A stretch of DNA of 64,000 bases from a bacterium (GTDB lineage Bacteria; Pseudomonadota; Alphaproteobacteria; SP197), in assembly GCA_028821455.1 (NCBI GenBank), contig JAPPGE010000060.1, forward strand, positions 62,001 through 126,000, read 5' to 3'. Under the pieces are notes generated by a model. That model worked only from the letters and a program-made list of their open reading frames with translations. It was not told the origin of the DNA and did not search any database. The translations under genes were made by a program, and so were the position numbers. Shown here in pieces: positions 25,276 to 33,811 of the stretch. Each line of letters opens with the position of its first letter. Position 1 is the stretch's first letter.

Positions 25276-27527
25276 TCTTCCTCGTCCGGCATCTCGAAGG
25301 GGGCAGGATCAAGAAAGCGCTGGAGAACGTTGGCGGTCAGTCGCGAGACGTTGTTCCGGTAGTCGTTGTGGCACAGTGATCCGCACCAAGCGATCGAACC
25401 CGTCGAAAAGACCGCGCCGCCATTCGGTGTCTCGTAGAACACCAAGTCGGAGCGCACCATCGGATTGGCCGGATCGTCGGTCGTGGGATCGCTCACGCCG
25501 TGAAGATCGGTCGACGAGCGGGTGTAGGTCAGGGTGTGACCTTCCGACGACGCCAGGCACAGGGCGTGCGGCGGGGTGCCGAGGCCGTGATCGAACCGGT
25601 CGATCTCCCAGCCCGCGGCGCCGCCACCCTGGAGCCCGAAATCCCCGATCAGCTCGTTTTCGCCGATCCCCTCGAAGATGAAGGCGGCACGGGAGTCGAA
25701 GCTTGCCGCTTGCCGGCGGTAGTAGGATGAAAAATCAAAGCCCTGCGACACGAAGCCGTTGCCAGCAAGGAGATTGGGAGGGCGTCCAAGGCGGACCCAG
25801 TGTCCCCCGGCTTCTCCGTTGAAGGAGAGATGATACTCGCCCACGCCGTGATCCCAGGACCGCAGCCCGTCCTCGCCACGACGCATTTCCATCATGCCGG
25901 GCATGTCTGGATGGAAGGCGACACGCCAGAAAAAGCCGTTGCCACCCATGTACATCAGGCGCCCGCCGCGTTGCTGGTAGGCGTAGATCGCATCCCACAT
26001 CGCCGTCGAGAGGTATTCGGGGTGGCTGCCGGTGATAACGCACGCGTAGTCTGAGAGGAGGCCCACGCCTTCGTCGTGCAGGTCCTCGTCGGTCGCGACG
26101 TCGAACGCGAAGCCGCTCTCCTCAAGCCAGTCCACGAGGTGGAGATCGGCACTGTAACACTCCAGCCACGTGTGTTTCGGGCGGAAGTTGAGCACCGGAC
26201 GCAGCCTTGAGGTGTAACAGACCGGCGAGCCGTCGTTGTGCAGGTCGTAGGTCGAGTGTCCGATTTCGGGGTGGTCGATCATGTAATGTTCTTCGGCGCA
26301 CATGCGCGCGATGTGGTTCAGCAGCATCTCCGCGCCCTGGCTTTCGAAGTTGAAACGCCAGTTGGCATAGGCGAGATAGCTCGCTGTCGGGACCAGGAAG
26401 AGCAGTCGGGCCGTCGTCGTGTTGCGCGGCGGGCGCACGAAGAACGGCAGATAGTCTTCGGCGTCGCCTGAGACGAGCTTGGCCGCGTACCATCCGCTAG
26501 CGAGGTCATCCGGCACGGTGAACGAGAAGTCGCCATCCCATTCGCAGTCGCCGACAGCATCGTCGTTGAAATGGATGGCGGCGTACTGCTCAGGCGCAAA
26601 ACGCCAGTCCATGACGTCGCCCTCCCAGTTGTGGCCGCGCATCGCGCGCATGGGAAGGTTGACTGCCGTGCCGTGCAGGCGGTTTGGAGAAAGGTCGACG
26701 ACATCGTTCGAATTGATCGCGCGCGCGAAGTCCCAAAGCCCGACCACGGTATCGAGCAGGTGTCCCGGCACGTCGCCCGACCGCAGGGCTTCCATGTCGC
26801 TCCTCTCAAGCACGCGGTTGGCGATCGCCGGCCGCTCGATCCGTCCGTTGAAACCGCCGGTCGGCACGAAACCGGCGGCATCGTCGCAACGGCATGAAGC
26901 GCCGAACAGAAGTGGGGTCGCCGCGGTGGCCACCGGCGAGACGCGCATCGCCGCCTCGGCGAACTGGGTCTGGTCGCGGTAGCCATAGTTCTTCAGAAGT
27001 TCCTGGCGCAGCACGAGCCTGCCGTCTCGTGCGCTGAGCGTTGCCGACACGAAGTACCAGTGTCGCTGACGCAGGGGGGAGGGGATCGTCAGGCACTGGC
27101 ACTCTCCCGTTCCGTCACCCACCACCAGGGCAAGCCGTCCCTCGTCGTCGATGAACAGCCCGAATCCCGCCTCGCGTGCCTTGTCGTAGCGCGTGATGAG
27201 GCCCTGCCAGGGAATGTCGGTCAGTGTAGCGAAGACCATGGCCTGGACGGTGAAATCTTTCAGACCGTCGAGCACGGCCTCGTCCGGAACGCGCACATGG
27301 GATCCCGGGTGGATTGCTTGGAACCGCGCGTCATAGGTCCCCGTGACCGGTGTCTCGATCGGCCATTCCTTCATGCCCGGTGCTCCCGGCTGCGTGTCGC
27401 CGCAGATCACGCGCACGATCTCGGCGTGATATCGCTCCAGCGTCGGATCGCAACTCACCATGAAGTTGATCTCATCGCCGGGCTCCACGCTGATCTCGTC
27501 GCTGTAGCCAATAATCTTCTTGCTCAT
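25272..27527 (-). CDS. N,N-dimethylformamidase large-subunit-like amidohydrolase (copy 2)
   Basis: The ORF track gives 897 aa from 27965, which runs into the permease gene; the ATG at 27527 (MSKKIIGYSDEISVEPGD) leaves 751 aa, matching copy 1 and the family. The putative iron ligands are kept: Tyr387 (SYLAYAN), Tyr427 (HSTYDLHNDGSP) and Glu504 (TGSHPEY), and the N-terminal beta-sandwich is present. The gene is lodged between permease and ATPase genes of importer 2, with 20 bp and -4 bp spacing. This ties the enzyme to the imported solute: an amide that is probably hydrolysed after uptake (inference). No signal peptide is visible, so it is cytoplasmic. No small subunit is encoded nearby. Confidence 0.87.
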   Translation of the reverse strand: MSKKIIGYSDEISVEPGDEINFMVSCDPTLERYHAEIVRVICGDTQPGAPGMKEWPIETPVTGTYDARFQAIHPGSHVRVPDEAVLDGLKDFTVQAMVFATLTDIPWQGLITRYDKAREAGFGLFIDDEGRLALVVGDGTGECQCLTIPSPLRQRHWYFVSATLSARDGRLVLRQELLKNYGYRDQTQFAEAAMRVSPVATAATPLLFGASCRCDDAAGFVPTGGFNGRIERPAIANRVLERSDMEALRSGDVPGHLLDTVVGLWDFARAINSNDVVDLSPNRLHGTAVNLPMRAMRGHNWEGDVMDWRFAPEQYAAIHFNDDAVGDCEWDGDFSFTVPDDLASGWYAAKLVSGDAEDYLPFFVRPPRNTTTARLLFLVPTASYLAYANWRFNFESQGAEMLLNHIARMCAEEHYMIDHPEIGHSTYDLHNDGSPVCYTSRLRPVLNFRPKHTWLECYSADLHLVDWLEESGFAFDVATDEDLHDEGVGLLSDYACVITGSHPEYLSTAMWDAIYAYQQRGGRLMYMGGNGFFWRVAFHPDMPGMMEMRRGEDGLRSWDHGVGEYHLSFNGEAGGHWVRLGRPPNLLAGNGFVSQGFDFSSYYRRQAASFDSRAAFIFEGIGENELIGDFGLQGGGAAGWEIDRFDHGLGTPPHALCLASSEGHTLTYTRSSTDLHGVSDPTTDDPANPMVRSDLVFYETPNGGAVFSTGSIAWCGSLCHNDYRNNVSRLTANVLQRFLDPAPFEMPDEEE

Positions 27528-27547
27528 GTCTCGTTCTCCCGCCCGGT

Positions 27548-28357
27548 TCAGCGTCGCAAACCGAGGATTCGGTCCAGCCCGATCTGACGATCGACGACGA
27601 TGATGGCCAACAAGGCCAACAGGCTCATGATGGTCGAGATGGCGGCAATCGTTGGGTCCGGTCGGAACCGCATGTAGGTCAGAATTCGCACCGGCAGCGT
27701 CACCACATCGTGCCTTGACATGAAGAGCGAGACGACCGGCTCGTCGAAGGATATCAGGAACGCGAACATCAGGCTGGCAAGGATGCCCGGGATCAGGAGG
27801 GGCACCACAATGCGGCGCAGAACGCGTCCGTGGCCCGCGCCTGCGATGACCGCGGCCTCTTCCATGGCAGGGTCGAGATCGTCGTAGCTGGTAAAGCAGA
27901 TCTGGACGGCGAAGGGCAGCGACAGCACGAGGTGCGCACCGGCAATCACCAGCAGCGTGAGCCACATGGACTGGGTCACCCCCAGGCTTCCAGACAACAG
28001 CAGAAGCGCGGGGCCGTAGACGATTGTCGGCAAGATGATGGGAAAGAGCGCCAGCCCGGCCACAAACTGACGGGCGCGCCGGCGGACACGGCGCAGGCCC
28101 GTTGCCGCGACCACCGCGAGCCCCGTCGATACCAGGGCCGCGAAGGCGGCAAGCAACACGCTGATGACAAAGGACTCGGTAAACTCGTCCCGGGCAAGGA
28201 AGTTACCGTACCATTCGAGGCTGAAGCCCGAAGGCGGAAAACTCAGCATGGCTGTAGGCGAAACCGAAGCCAGTGCAACGACAAGGGTTGGCAGGAGCAG
28301 ATACAGGCTGATCACCGCGATGACGGCGAGATAGAACAGGCGTGCCAGGCGTCTCAT
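27548..28357 (-). CDS. ABC transporter permease, PotC-like (importer 2)
   Basis: 269 aa, about six membrane segments starting with LFYLAVIAVISLYLLLPTLVV. The EAA loop is AMEEAAVIAGAGHGRVLRRIVVPL. It is 6 bp downstream of the partner permease gene and 20 bp upstream of the DMFase-like gene. The family moves polyamine- or opine-type solutes across the inner membrane. Confidence 0.92.
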   Translation of the reverse strand: MRRLARLFYLAVIAVISLYLLLPTLVVALASVSPTAMLSFPPSGFSLEWYGNFLARDEFTESFVISVLLAAFAALVSTGLAVVAATGLRRVRRRARQFVAGLALFPIILPTIVYGPALLLLSGSLGVTQSMWLTLLVIAGAHLVLSLPFAVQICFTSYDDLDPAMEEAAVIAGAGHGRVLRRIVVPLLIPGILASLMFAFLISFDEPVVSLFMSRHDVVTLPVRILTYMRFRPDPTIAAISTIMSLLALLAIIVVDRQIGLDRILGLRR

Positions 28358-28363
28358 CGCGGC

Positions 28364-29212
28364 CTACGAGGCGCGGTGGCGCATCACGCGCCGCGAGATG
28401 ATTGCCAGACTCACGAGCATGGCAATCGCCAGAAGCAGCAACGTTGCGGAGACGGCCGCTGCGAAGGGATAGTTGAGCGAGCGTGTCATCAGTTGGCGGA
28501 TTAGCGTGCCCAGAACCATCACGCGGCCGCCCCCAAGGAACTCGGGCGTGATGAAGCTGCTCATCGACAGTGTGAAGACAAGAATGGACCCGCTGATGAC
28601 GCCCGGCAGACTCAGCGGCCAGATGATGCGGGTGAAGATGCGTACCTTGCCGGCGCCGGCGATCGAGGCCGCGTCCTCGAGCACCCTGTCGATGGCCTGC
28701 AGGCTTACCGCGAGAACGATAATCTGGATGGGCAGCATGATCTGGACGAGTCCGACAATGACCCCGGTCTCGTTGAACATCAGCCTCAAAGGCTTTTCGA
28801 TCAGTCCAGCATCCAGGAGCATGTTGTTGAAGAGGCCCCGCGGCGTCAGGAAGACGAGCCATCCATAGGTTCTGACGACCAGGTTGGTGAACAGCGAGGC
28901 GACGGTCACGATCATCACTGCGCGACGCACAAAGCCCGTCTCCCGCGCAATGAACATGGCCAGGGGATAGCCAAGCACCAGGCACAGGACGGTGACGTAG
29001 GCGCTGATCCTCAGCGTGTCGGTAAGCACGCCGAGGGCATAGTCGTCACGAACGAGCCGAGCGTAGTTTTCCAGCGTGAACGTATCGTCGAAGATTCCGG
29101 GTTCGAGATAGAGCGCGACGCTGACGCTCAGGAAGAACCCGACCGGCATGACGAAGAACACGACAAAGATCGAACCGAGAAGGATAACGTAACCTGTCTT
29201 GACGCTCGGCAC
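28364..29212 (-). CDS. ABC transporter permease, PotB-like (importer 2)
   Basis: 282 aa with a GTG start (VPSVKTGYVILLGSIFVVFFVMP), six membrane segments and the EAA loop VLEDAASIAGAGKVRIFTRIIWPL. The ribosome site before the GTG is weak. It pairs with the PotC-like permease just downstream. Confidence 0.91.
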   Translation of the reverse strand: MPSVKTGYVILLGSIFVVFFVMPVGFFLSVSVALYLEPGIFDDTFTLENYARLVRDDYALGVLTDTLRISAYVTVLCLVLGYPLAMFIARETGFVRRAVMIVTVASLFTNLVVRTYGWLVFLTPRGLFNNMLLDAGLIEKPLRLMFNETGVIVGLVQIMLPIQIIVLAVSLQAIDRVLEDAASIAGAGKVRIFTRIIWPLSLPGVISGSILVFTLSMSSFITPEFLGGGRVMVLGTLIRQLMTRSLNYPFAAAVSATLLLLAIAMLVSLAIISRRVMRHRAS

Positions 29213-29255
29213 GTCCGGACTCGCTTTCGGAAGACGCGTCCGATGTCGACCGGGT

Positions 29256-30359
29256 TCAGCCCATGCCGACGATCGGAATGATCTCCTGGTTCCACCTCTG
29301 GATCAGCTCGTCGCGCCTCTTGTTGATGGCGTCCCAGTCCGGCCGAACCAGGGCGTTCATCTCCTCATCACCGAACGGCATCCACGGAACGAGTTCTTCG
29401 CTCAGGGAAACCCCGCTCACGGACGGCGCCGACGCGTACTCTTCGGCGAAGATGTTCTGGGCCGACGGCGCAAGTGCATGGTGAATGAACCGTTGCGCCA
29501 GCGACGCGTTGCGCGCGTTGGCGGGAATCGCGAGCATGTTGGGAACCGCCACCATGCCTTCCTTCGGCTTGGCGAGGCGAATGGTCTCCTGTCCTGCCAG
29601 GTACATGACGTAGGCTTCGCCGTGGTACATGGGCGAGAAGGCAATTTCGCCGCGTTCGAAGATCTGCCGCACGTCGTAGTCCGACGCCATCAGCGCGGCC
29701 TGTGGTGCCACCTCGACCATGGCGGCCCAGCCTGCATCGAAATCGTTCTCGTCCCCGGTGCGCAGTTTCGCAAAGGCGGACACGACGTAGAGCGCCCAGC
29801 TGTCAATTTCCGGCACGGCGTACATTCCGGCGTTGGCGGGGTCGGCGAAGGCTCCCCACGAATCGACCGACTCAATCTGCGCACTATCGTAGACGATGCT
29901 GATGCCGCCGAAGCTCGCGGCAACGGCCTGGCCGTTTCCGTAGATGGACGTGCCGTAAGCGTTCGCGAGATTGGGTATGTCGTCCGCCGACAGCGGCATG
30001 AACATGTTCCGCGCAAAGCCGGGAAGCGCGACATCAAGATCGATGTAGAGAACGTCGAACGGTGGTGCGTCCCGGTTGGCCAGAAGCTTGGCGAACTGGT
30101 CGGTGCTGCTGCCTGGGAGGATGCTGACATCGGCGCCTGTTTCAGCAACGAGCGGATCGATGACGGCACGCTGAACGGTATCGTCCCATACTCCGCCCCA
30201 GGAACCGACAACGAGCTCGCCTTCGGCCCGGGCGGGCATCGAGGACACCCAGGGCGCCACAGCGGCGCCGGCGAGTGCGCCCAAGGTCGAACGCCGGGTC
30301 AGCGCATGGAACATTCCTGATCCCTTGGTTGTCCTGATTGGTTTCCTGAACGCTGACAT
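29256..30359 (-). CDS. Periplasmic solute-binding protein, PotD-like (importer 2)
   Basis: The ATG at 30359 follows a perfect GAGGAGG, so the first 84 residues of the ORF track entry are not translated; the product is 367 aa. The signal peptide has a twin-arginine-like start (LTRRSTLGALAGAAVAPWVS) and a cleavage-like PARA. The mature start ELVVGSWGGVWDDTVQ is typical of the group that includes opine/spermidine-type binding proteins. It heads the importer 2 operon containing the DMFase-like enzyme, so its ligand is presumably that enzyme's amide substrate or a relative. Confidence 0.92.
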   Translation of the reverse strand: MSAFRKPIRTTKGSGMFHALTRRSTLGALAGAAVAPWVSSMPARAEGELVVGSWGGVWDDTVQRAVIDPLVAETGADVSILPGSSTDQFAKLLANRDAPPFDVLYIDLDVALPGFARNMFMPLSADDIPNLANAYGTSIYGNGQAVAASFGGISIVYDSAQIESVDSWGAFADPANAGMYAVPEIDSWALYVVSAFAKLRTGDENDFDAGWAAMVEVAPQAALMASDYDVRQIFERGEIAFSPMYHGEAYVMYLAGQETIRLAKPKEGMVAVPNMLAIPANARNASLAQRFIHHALAPSAQNIFAEEYASAPSVSGVSLSEELVPWMPFGDEEMNALVRPDWDAINKRRDELIQRWNQEIIPIVGMG

Positions 30360-30686
30360 GACGAAATCCTCCTCGAGTTGGTGTTGGAGACTGCGAAGGG
30401 GCTCCAGCTTCTTGGGCACCCGCACGGCCGTCAGGCTCAAACATGTTCGTGTCAATGGCAAGTGTACGTAATCGATTGACGACGGCAAAGCACCGGCGGT
30501 CCTGTGGTGACGAACTTCAGGGCTCAGCCGGTCGCACTGCTTCCGTTCAACAGTATGCTGGTCGCAGCGACAGGGACGACTGAATCGACGGAGCGTGGCC
30601 GTTGGCGTCAAGTGTGCCCGGACTACCTGGTGTGCTGACGACCAAGAGCACCGATTCCCGTCACGAGGCCAGTCCGCACGGCAAAC
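30360..30686. other. Upstream region of importer 2, no gene seen
   Basis: This stretch should hold the promoter of the importer 2 operon. I see no convincing paired -35/-10, no palindrome of note and no coding frame that resembles a protein. Confidence 0.4.
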
Positions 30687-30797
30687 TCACGCGACAAACT
30701 TGCCCCGGTCGACCAGGATGCTCTGACCGGTGATGTTGCGCGTGAGCGGCGAGAGCAGGAAGAGGCAGAGGCCGGCAAGTGTCGTCTGGAACTATGA
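30687..30797 (-). pseudogene. C-terminal remnant of a short-chain dehydrogenase
   Basis: On the minus strand the frame reads TTLAGLCLFLLSPLTRNITG then QSILVDRGKFVA and a TGA. This is the standard SDR C-terminus (LSPLARNITGQSL-VDGG). A TAG lies just upstream in frame and no cofactor-binding N-terminus is present, so only ~33 codons survive. Confidence 0.7.
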
Positions 30798-31187
30798 GAC
30801 CGCCAAGTCACGAGGTAGAGAGAATCTCGAGCCTCTTGCAGAACCGTCGACACGACAGGATTTCTGCGCTTTACCGGCTGATTTTTCGCTGGGACGTCTC
30901 GGCTTGGGGGTCATGGCCTGATTCAGTCGGGTATCGGGCATGGCCTCGTTCCGGACATCCCTGGAAGGCCACCTGATCCACGATAACCGGACAGTCTCGT
31001 CCGCTTGGCACTTCACGGCCATGGGAAAGGACGTCACATCGCCCGTCGGCACGTCGTCGCCCCAGCACTCGATCACCGCGAGCGCGCCGCTTTGCCTGAA
31101 CACCACCGCTGCCACTTGGGCATGCTCACGAAAGGCCTTCATGTTCGCGGTCGGCACTGCGGCTCCAATTCCGTCTGCATAGCGCAT
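30792..31187 (-). pseudogene. DUF1428 family protein with degenerate C-terminus
   Basis: The first ~85 residues match the DUF1428 (YbaA-like) family: MRYADGIGAAVPTANMKAF, ALAVIECWGDDVPTGDVTSF and DETVRLSWIRWPSRDVRNE. The family is ~117-120 aa and continues with a YGGF-containing end; here the frame changes into a basic, unrelated tail (KPRRPSEKSAGKAQKSCR). A good ribosome site (AAGGAG) precedes the ATG, so it may still be translated. The function of the family is unknown. Confidence 0.68.
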
Positions 31188-31357
31188 GTCCTGCTCCTTG
31201 CGGCGCGGCGGCGGCGATGCAGTTAATCGACATCACAGATCGCCAGACGCAACCATCTCGCAGGTGCTGGCCGCAGAAATCAGCCCACGGAGGCGCTTGT
31301 CGGTGCATGCCTTCCGTCGATAGACTGCTGGCCGGCGCCGGTGATGATGGAGTAGCC

Positions 31358-33811
31358 ATGGCGGACTTTCCTGGAACCGCACGGGTGGTGATCATCGGCG
31401 GCGGCGCCGTGGGAGCCTCGTGCCTCTATCACCTGGCACGCGCCGGCTGGACCGACTGCGTGCTGCTCGAGAAGAACGAACTGACCGCAGGATCGACCTG
31501 GCATGCCGCCGGCAATGTGCCGACCTTCTCGGCCAGCTGGTCGGTCATGAACATGCAGCGCTACTCGGCCGAGCTCTACCGCGGACTCGCCGAGGCTGTC
31601 GACTACCCGATGAACTATCACGTGACCGGGTCGATCCGCCTGGCGCATTCCGACAACCGCATGCTGGAGTTCGAGAGGGTGGTCGGCATGGGCCGCTACC
31701 AGGGCATGGATGTCAGGACCTGCACGACCGGTGAACTGAAGGAACTCTATCCCTATCTCGAGACCCACGATCTCGCCGGCGGCCTCTATGATCCCTACGA
31801 CGGCGACATCGATCCTGCCCAGCTGACCCAGGCCCTGGCCAAGGGCGCGCGCGACCTCGGCGCCACCGTCGTGCGGTTCTGCTCCGTCACCGGAGTGAGG
31901 CGGATGAGCGAATGGGTGGTGGAAACCGCGCAGGGCGACATCCGCTGCCAGTACGTGGTGAATGCCGCCGGCTACCGCGCCGGAGAGGTCGGCGCCATGT
32001 TCGGCCGCGAGGTGCCGGTCGTCGCCATGGCGCACCAGTACATGCTCACCGGGGACATTCCCGAACTGAAGGCCTACACGGAAAGGACCGGACGCAAGTT
32101 GCCCCTGTTGCGCGACGTCGACAGCAGCTACTACCTGCGCCAGGAGAAGTCTGGCCTCAATCTCGGCCCCTACGAGAGAAACTGCCGCGCCCACTGGATC
32201 AGCGACGACGATCCCATGCCGGAGGATTTCTCCTTCATGCTCTATCCCGAGGATCTCGAACGCCTCGCGTGGTACATCGAGGACGCCATGGCGAGGGTGC
32301 CGTTGCTCGCCGAGGGCGGTGTCAGCCGGACCATCAACGGACCGATCCCCTATGCGCCGGACGGCAATCCCCTGATCGGTCCGATGCCGGGCGTGCCGGA
32401 CGCCTTCGAGGCCTGCGTCTTCACCTTCGGCATTGCCCAGGCGGGCGGCGCCGGCAAGGTGCTTGCCGAATGGGTGACCGAGGGCGCCACCGAATGGGAC
32501 ATGTGGTCCTGCGATCCACGTCGATTCACCGACTACGCCGACCGCGATCACGCCATCGCCAAGGGCATCGAGGTCTACGGCCACGAGTATGCCATGCACT
32601 TCCCGCATCACGCCTGGCCCGCCGGACGCGACAAGCGCGTGTCGCCGGTCCACGACAGGATCCGGGCCATGGGGGGGCAGATGGGCGCCTATGGCGGATG
32701 GGAACGCGCCAACTGGTTTGCCCGTCCTGGAGACGACACCTCCGAGGAGGCGACGCAAACCTGGGAGCGCGATGGACCCTGGTTTCCGCGGATTCGCGAG
32801 GAATGCCTCGCCGTGCGCGACGCCGTGGGCGTTCTCGATCTTGCGGGGTTCTCCTGGTTCCACCTGAAGGGCGACGGAGCGCGGGACTGGCTGCGTGAGA
32901 TGATCACGGGCGGCGTGCCGCGGGTCGGCCGCCTGGGACTGGGCTATTTTGCCGACGATGCCGGGCGGATCATCACCGAACTCTCGATCATCCGTCTCGA
33001 TGAAAACGAGATGTACCTCATCAGTGCGGGCGCCGCGCAGTGGCACGACCGCGACTGGCTGGTGAAACACCTGCCGGCACAGTCTTGCCTGACGCTGGAG
33101 AATCAGACAGGACGGCGGTGCTGCCAGATCGTTTCCGGGCCTCATGCCCGCGCCCTCATCGGTGACCTCTGCGATGCCGATCTCACCCTGCCGTGGCTCA
33201 CCTGGCAGGAGACGACGATCGCCGGAGCCCGCGTCCTGCTGATCCGGGTGTCCTATGCGGGCGCGCTTGGCTGGGAGATCCACAGCAACGCCGCCGACAC
33301 ACCCGCTGTCTACGATGCGCTGCTTGAAGCGGGACAGCGCCACGGCCTCAGGCCCTTCGGCATGTTCGCTCTCAACAGCCTGCGCCTGGAAAAGGGCTAC
33401 CGTGCCTGGAAGGCGGATCTGTCGACGGACTACACCATCCTCGAGGGCGGCCTTGAGCGCTTCGTGAAGTGGGACAAGGACTCCTTCAGGGGCAAGCTGG
33501 CCCTGGAAAACCAGCGCCAGCAGGGAGTCGCAAAGCGTTTCGCCACCATGACCGTCGAAGCCGGCGCCTATGACGCACCCTACATGTCCACCATCTGGAA
33601 GGATGACGCCATGGTCGGAGAAACCACCTCCGGCGGCTGGGGGCACCGGATCGGGAAATCCATCGCGCTCGGCATAGTGCGGCGCGATTGCGCCGAACCC
33701 GGCACCCGCCTGGAGATCGAGATGTACGGCCGCCGCTACCCGGCCACCGTTCAGCCCGACCAGCCGCTCTTCGACCCCGAGAACCTGTCACTGAAGGATT
33801 CAGGATCATGA
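31358..33811 (+). CDS. FAD/GcvT-type dehydrogenase, dimethylglycine/sarcosine-dehydrogenase-like (copy 1)
   Basis: 817 aa from the ATG at 31358 (MADFPGTARVVIIGGGAVGAS); the ORF track start is too far upstream. Residues 1-~420 form the FAD oxidoreductase with GGGAVGAS near 13 and GSTWHAAG near 48, where His would carry covalent FAD in the family. The C-terminal half is a glycine-cleavage T-like (GcvT) domain (YAGALGWEIHSNA, FALNSLRLEKGYRAW), which in relatives passes the methyl group to tetrahydrofolate. It oxidatively removes an N-methyl group. Its stop overlaps the ATG of copy 2 (ATGA), so they are co-translated. A decayed copy of its first 370 bp lies at 17.5 kb. Confidence 0.92.
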   Translation: MADFPGTARVVIIGGGAVGASCLYHLARAGWTDCVLLEKNELTAGSTWHAAGNVPTFSASWSVMNMQRYSAELYRGLAEAVDYPMNYHVTGSIRLAHSDNRMLEFERVVGMGRYQGMDVRTCTTGELKELYPYLETHDLAGGLYDPYDGDIDPAQLTQALAKGARDLGATVVRFCSVTGVRRMSEWVVETAQGDIRCQYVVNAAGYRAGEVGAMFGREVPVVAMAHQYMLTGDIPELKAYTERTGRKLPLLRDVDSSYYLRQEKSGLNLGPYERNCRAHWISDDDPMPEDFSFMLYPEDLERLAWYIEDAMARVPLLAEGGVSRTINGPIPYAPDGNPLIGPMPGVPDAFEACVFTFGIAQAGGAGKVLAEWVTEGATEWDMWSCDPRRFTDYADRDHAIAKGIEVYGHEYAMHFPHHAWPAGRDKRVSPVHDRIRAMGGQMGAYGGWERANWFARPGDDTSEEATQTWERDGPWFPRIREECLAVRDAVGVLDLAGFSWFHLKGDGARDWLREMITGGVPRVGRLGLGYFADDAGRIITELSIIRLDENEMYLISAGAAQWHDRDWLVKHLPAQSCLTLENQTGRRCCQIVSGPHARALIGDLCDADLTLPWLTWQETTIAGARVLLIRVSYAGALGWEIHSNAADTPAVYDALLEAGQRHGLRPFGMFALNSLRLEKGYRAWKADLSTDYTILEGGLERFVKWDKDSFRGKLALENQRQQGVAKRFATMTVEAGAYDAPYMSTIWKDDAMVGETTSGGWGHRIGKSIALGIVRRDCAEPGTRLEIEMYGRRYPATVQPDQPLFDPENLSLKDSGS

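Noticed and set aside
31280-33646. 788-codon open frame on the minus strand
   Set aside because: It is the antisense shadow of the FAD/GcvT dehydrogenase; its protein is rich in His, Gly and Asp with no fold pattern, a high-GC artefact.
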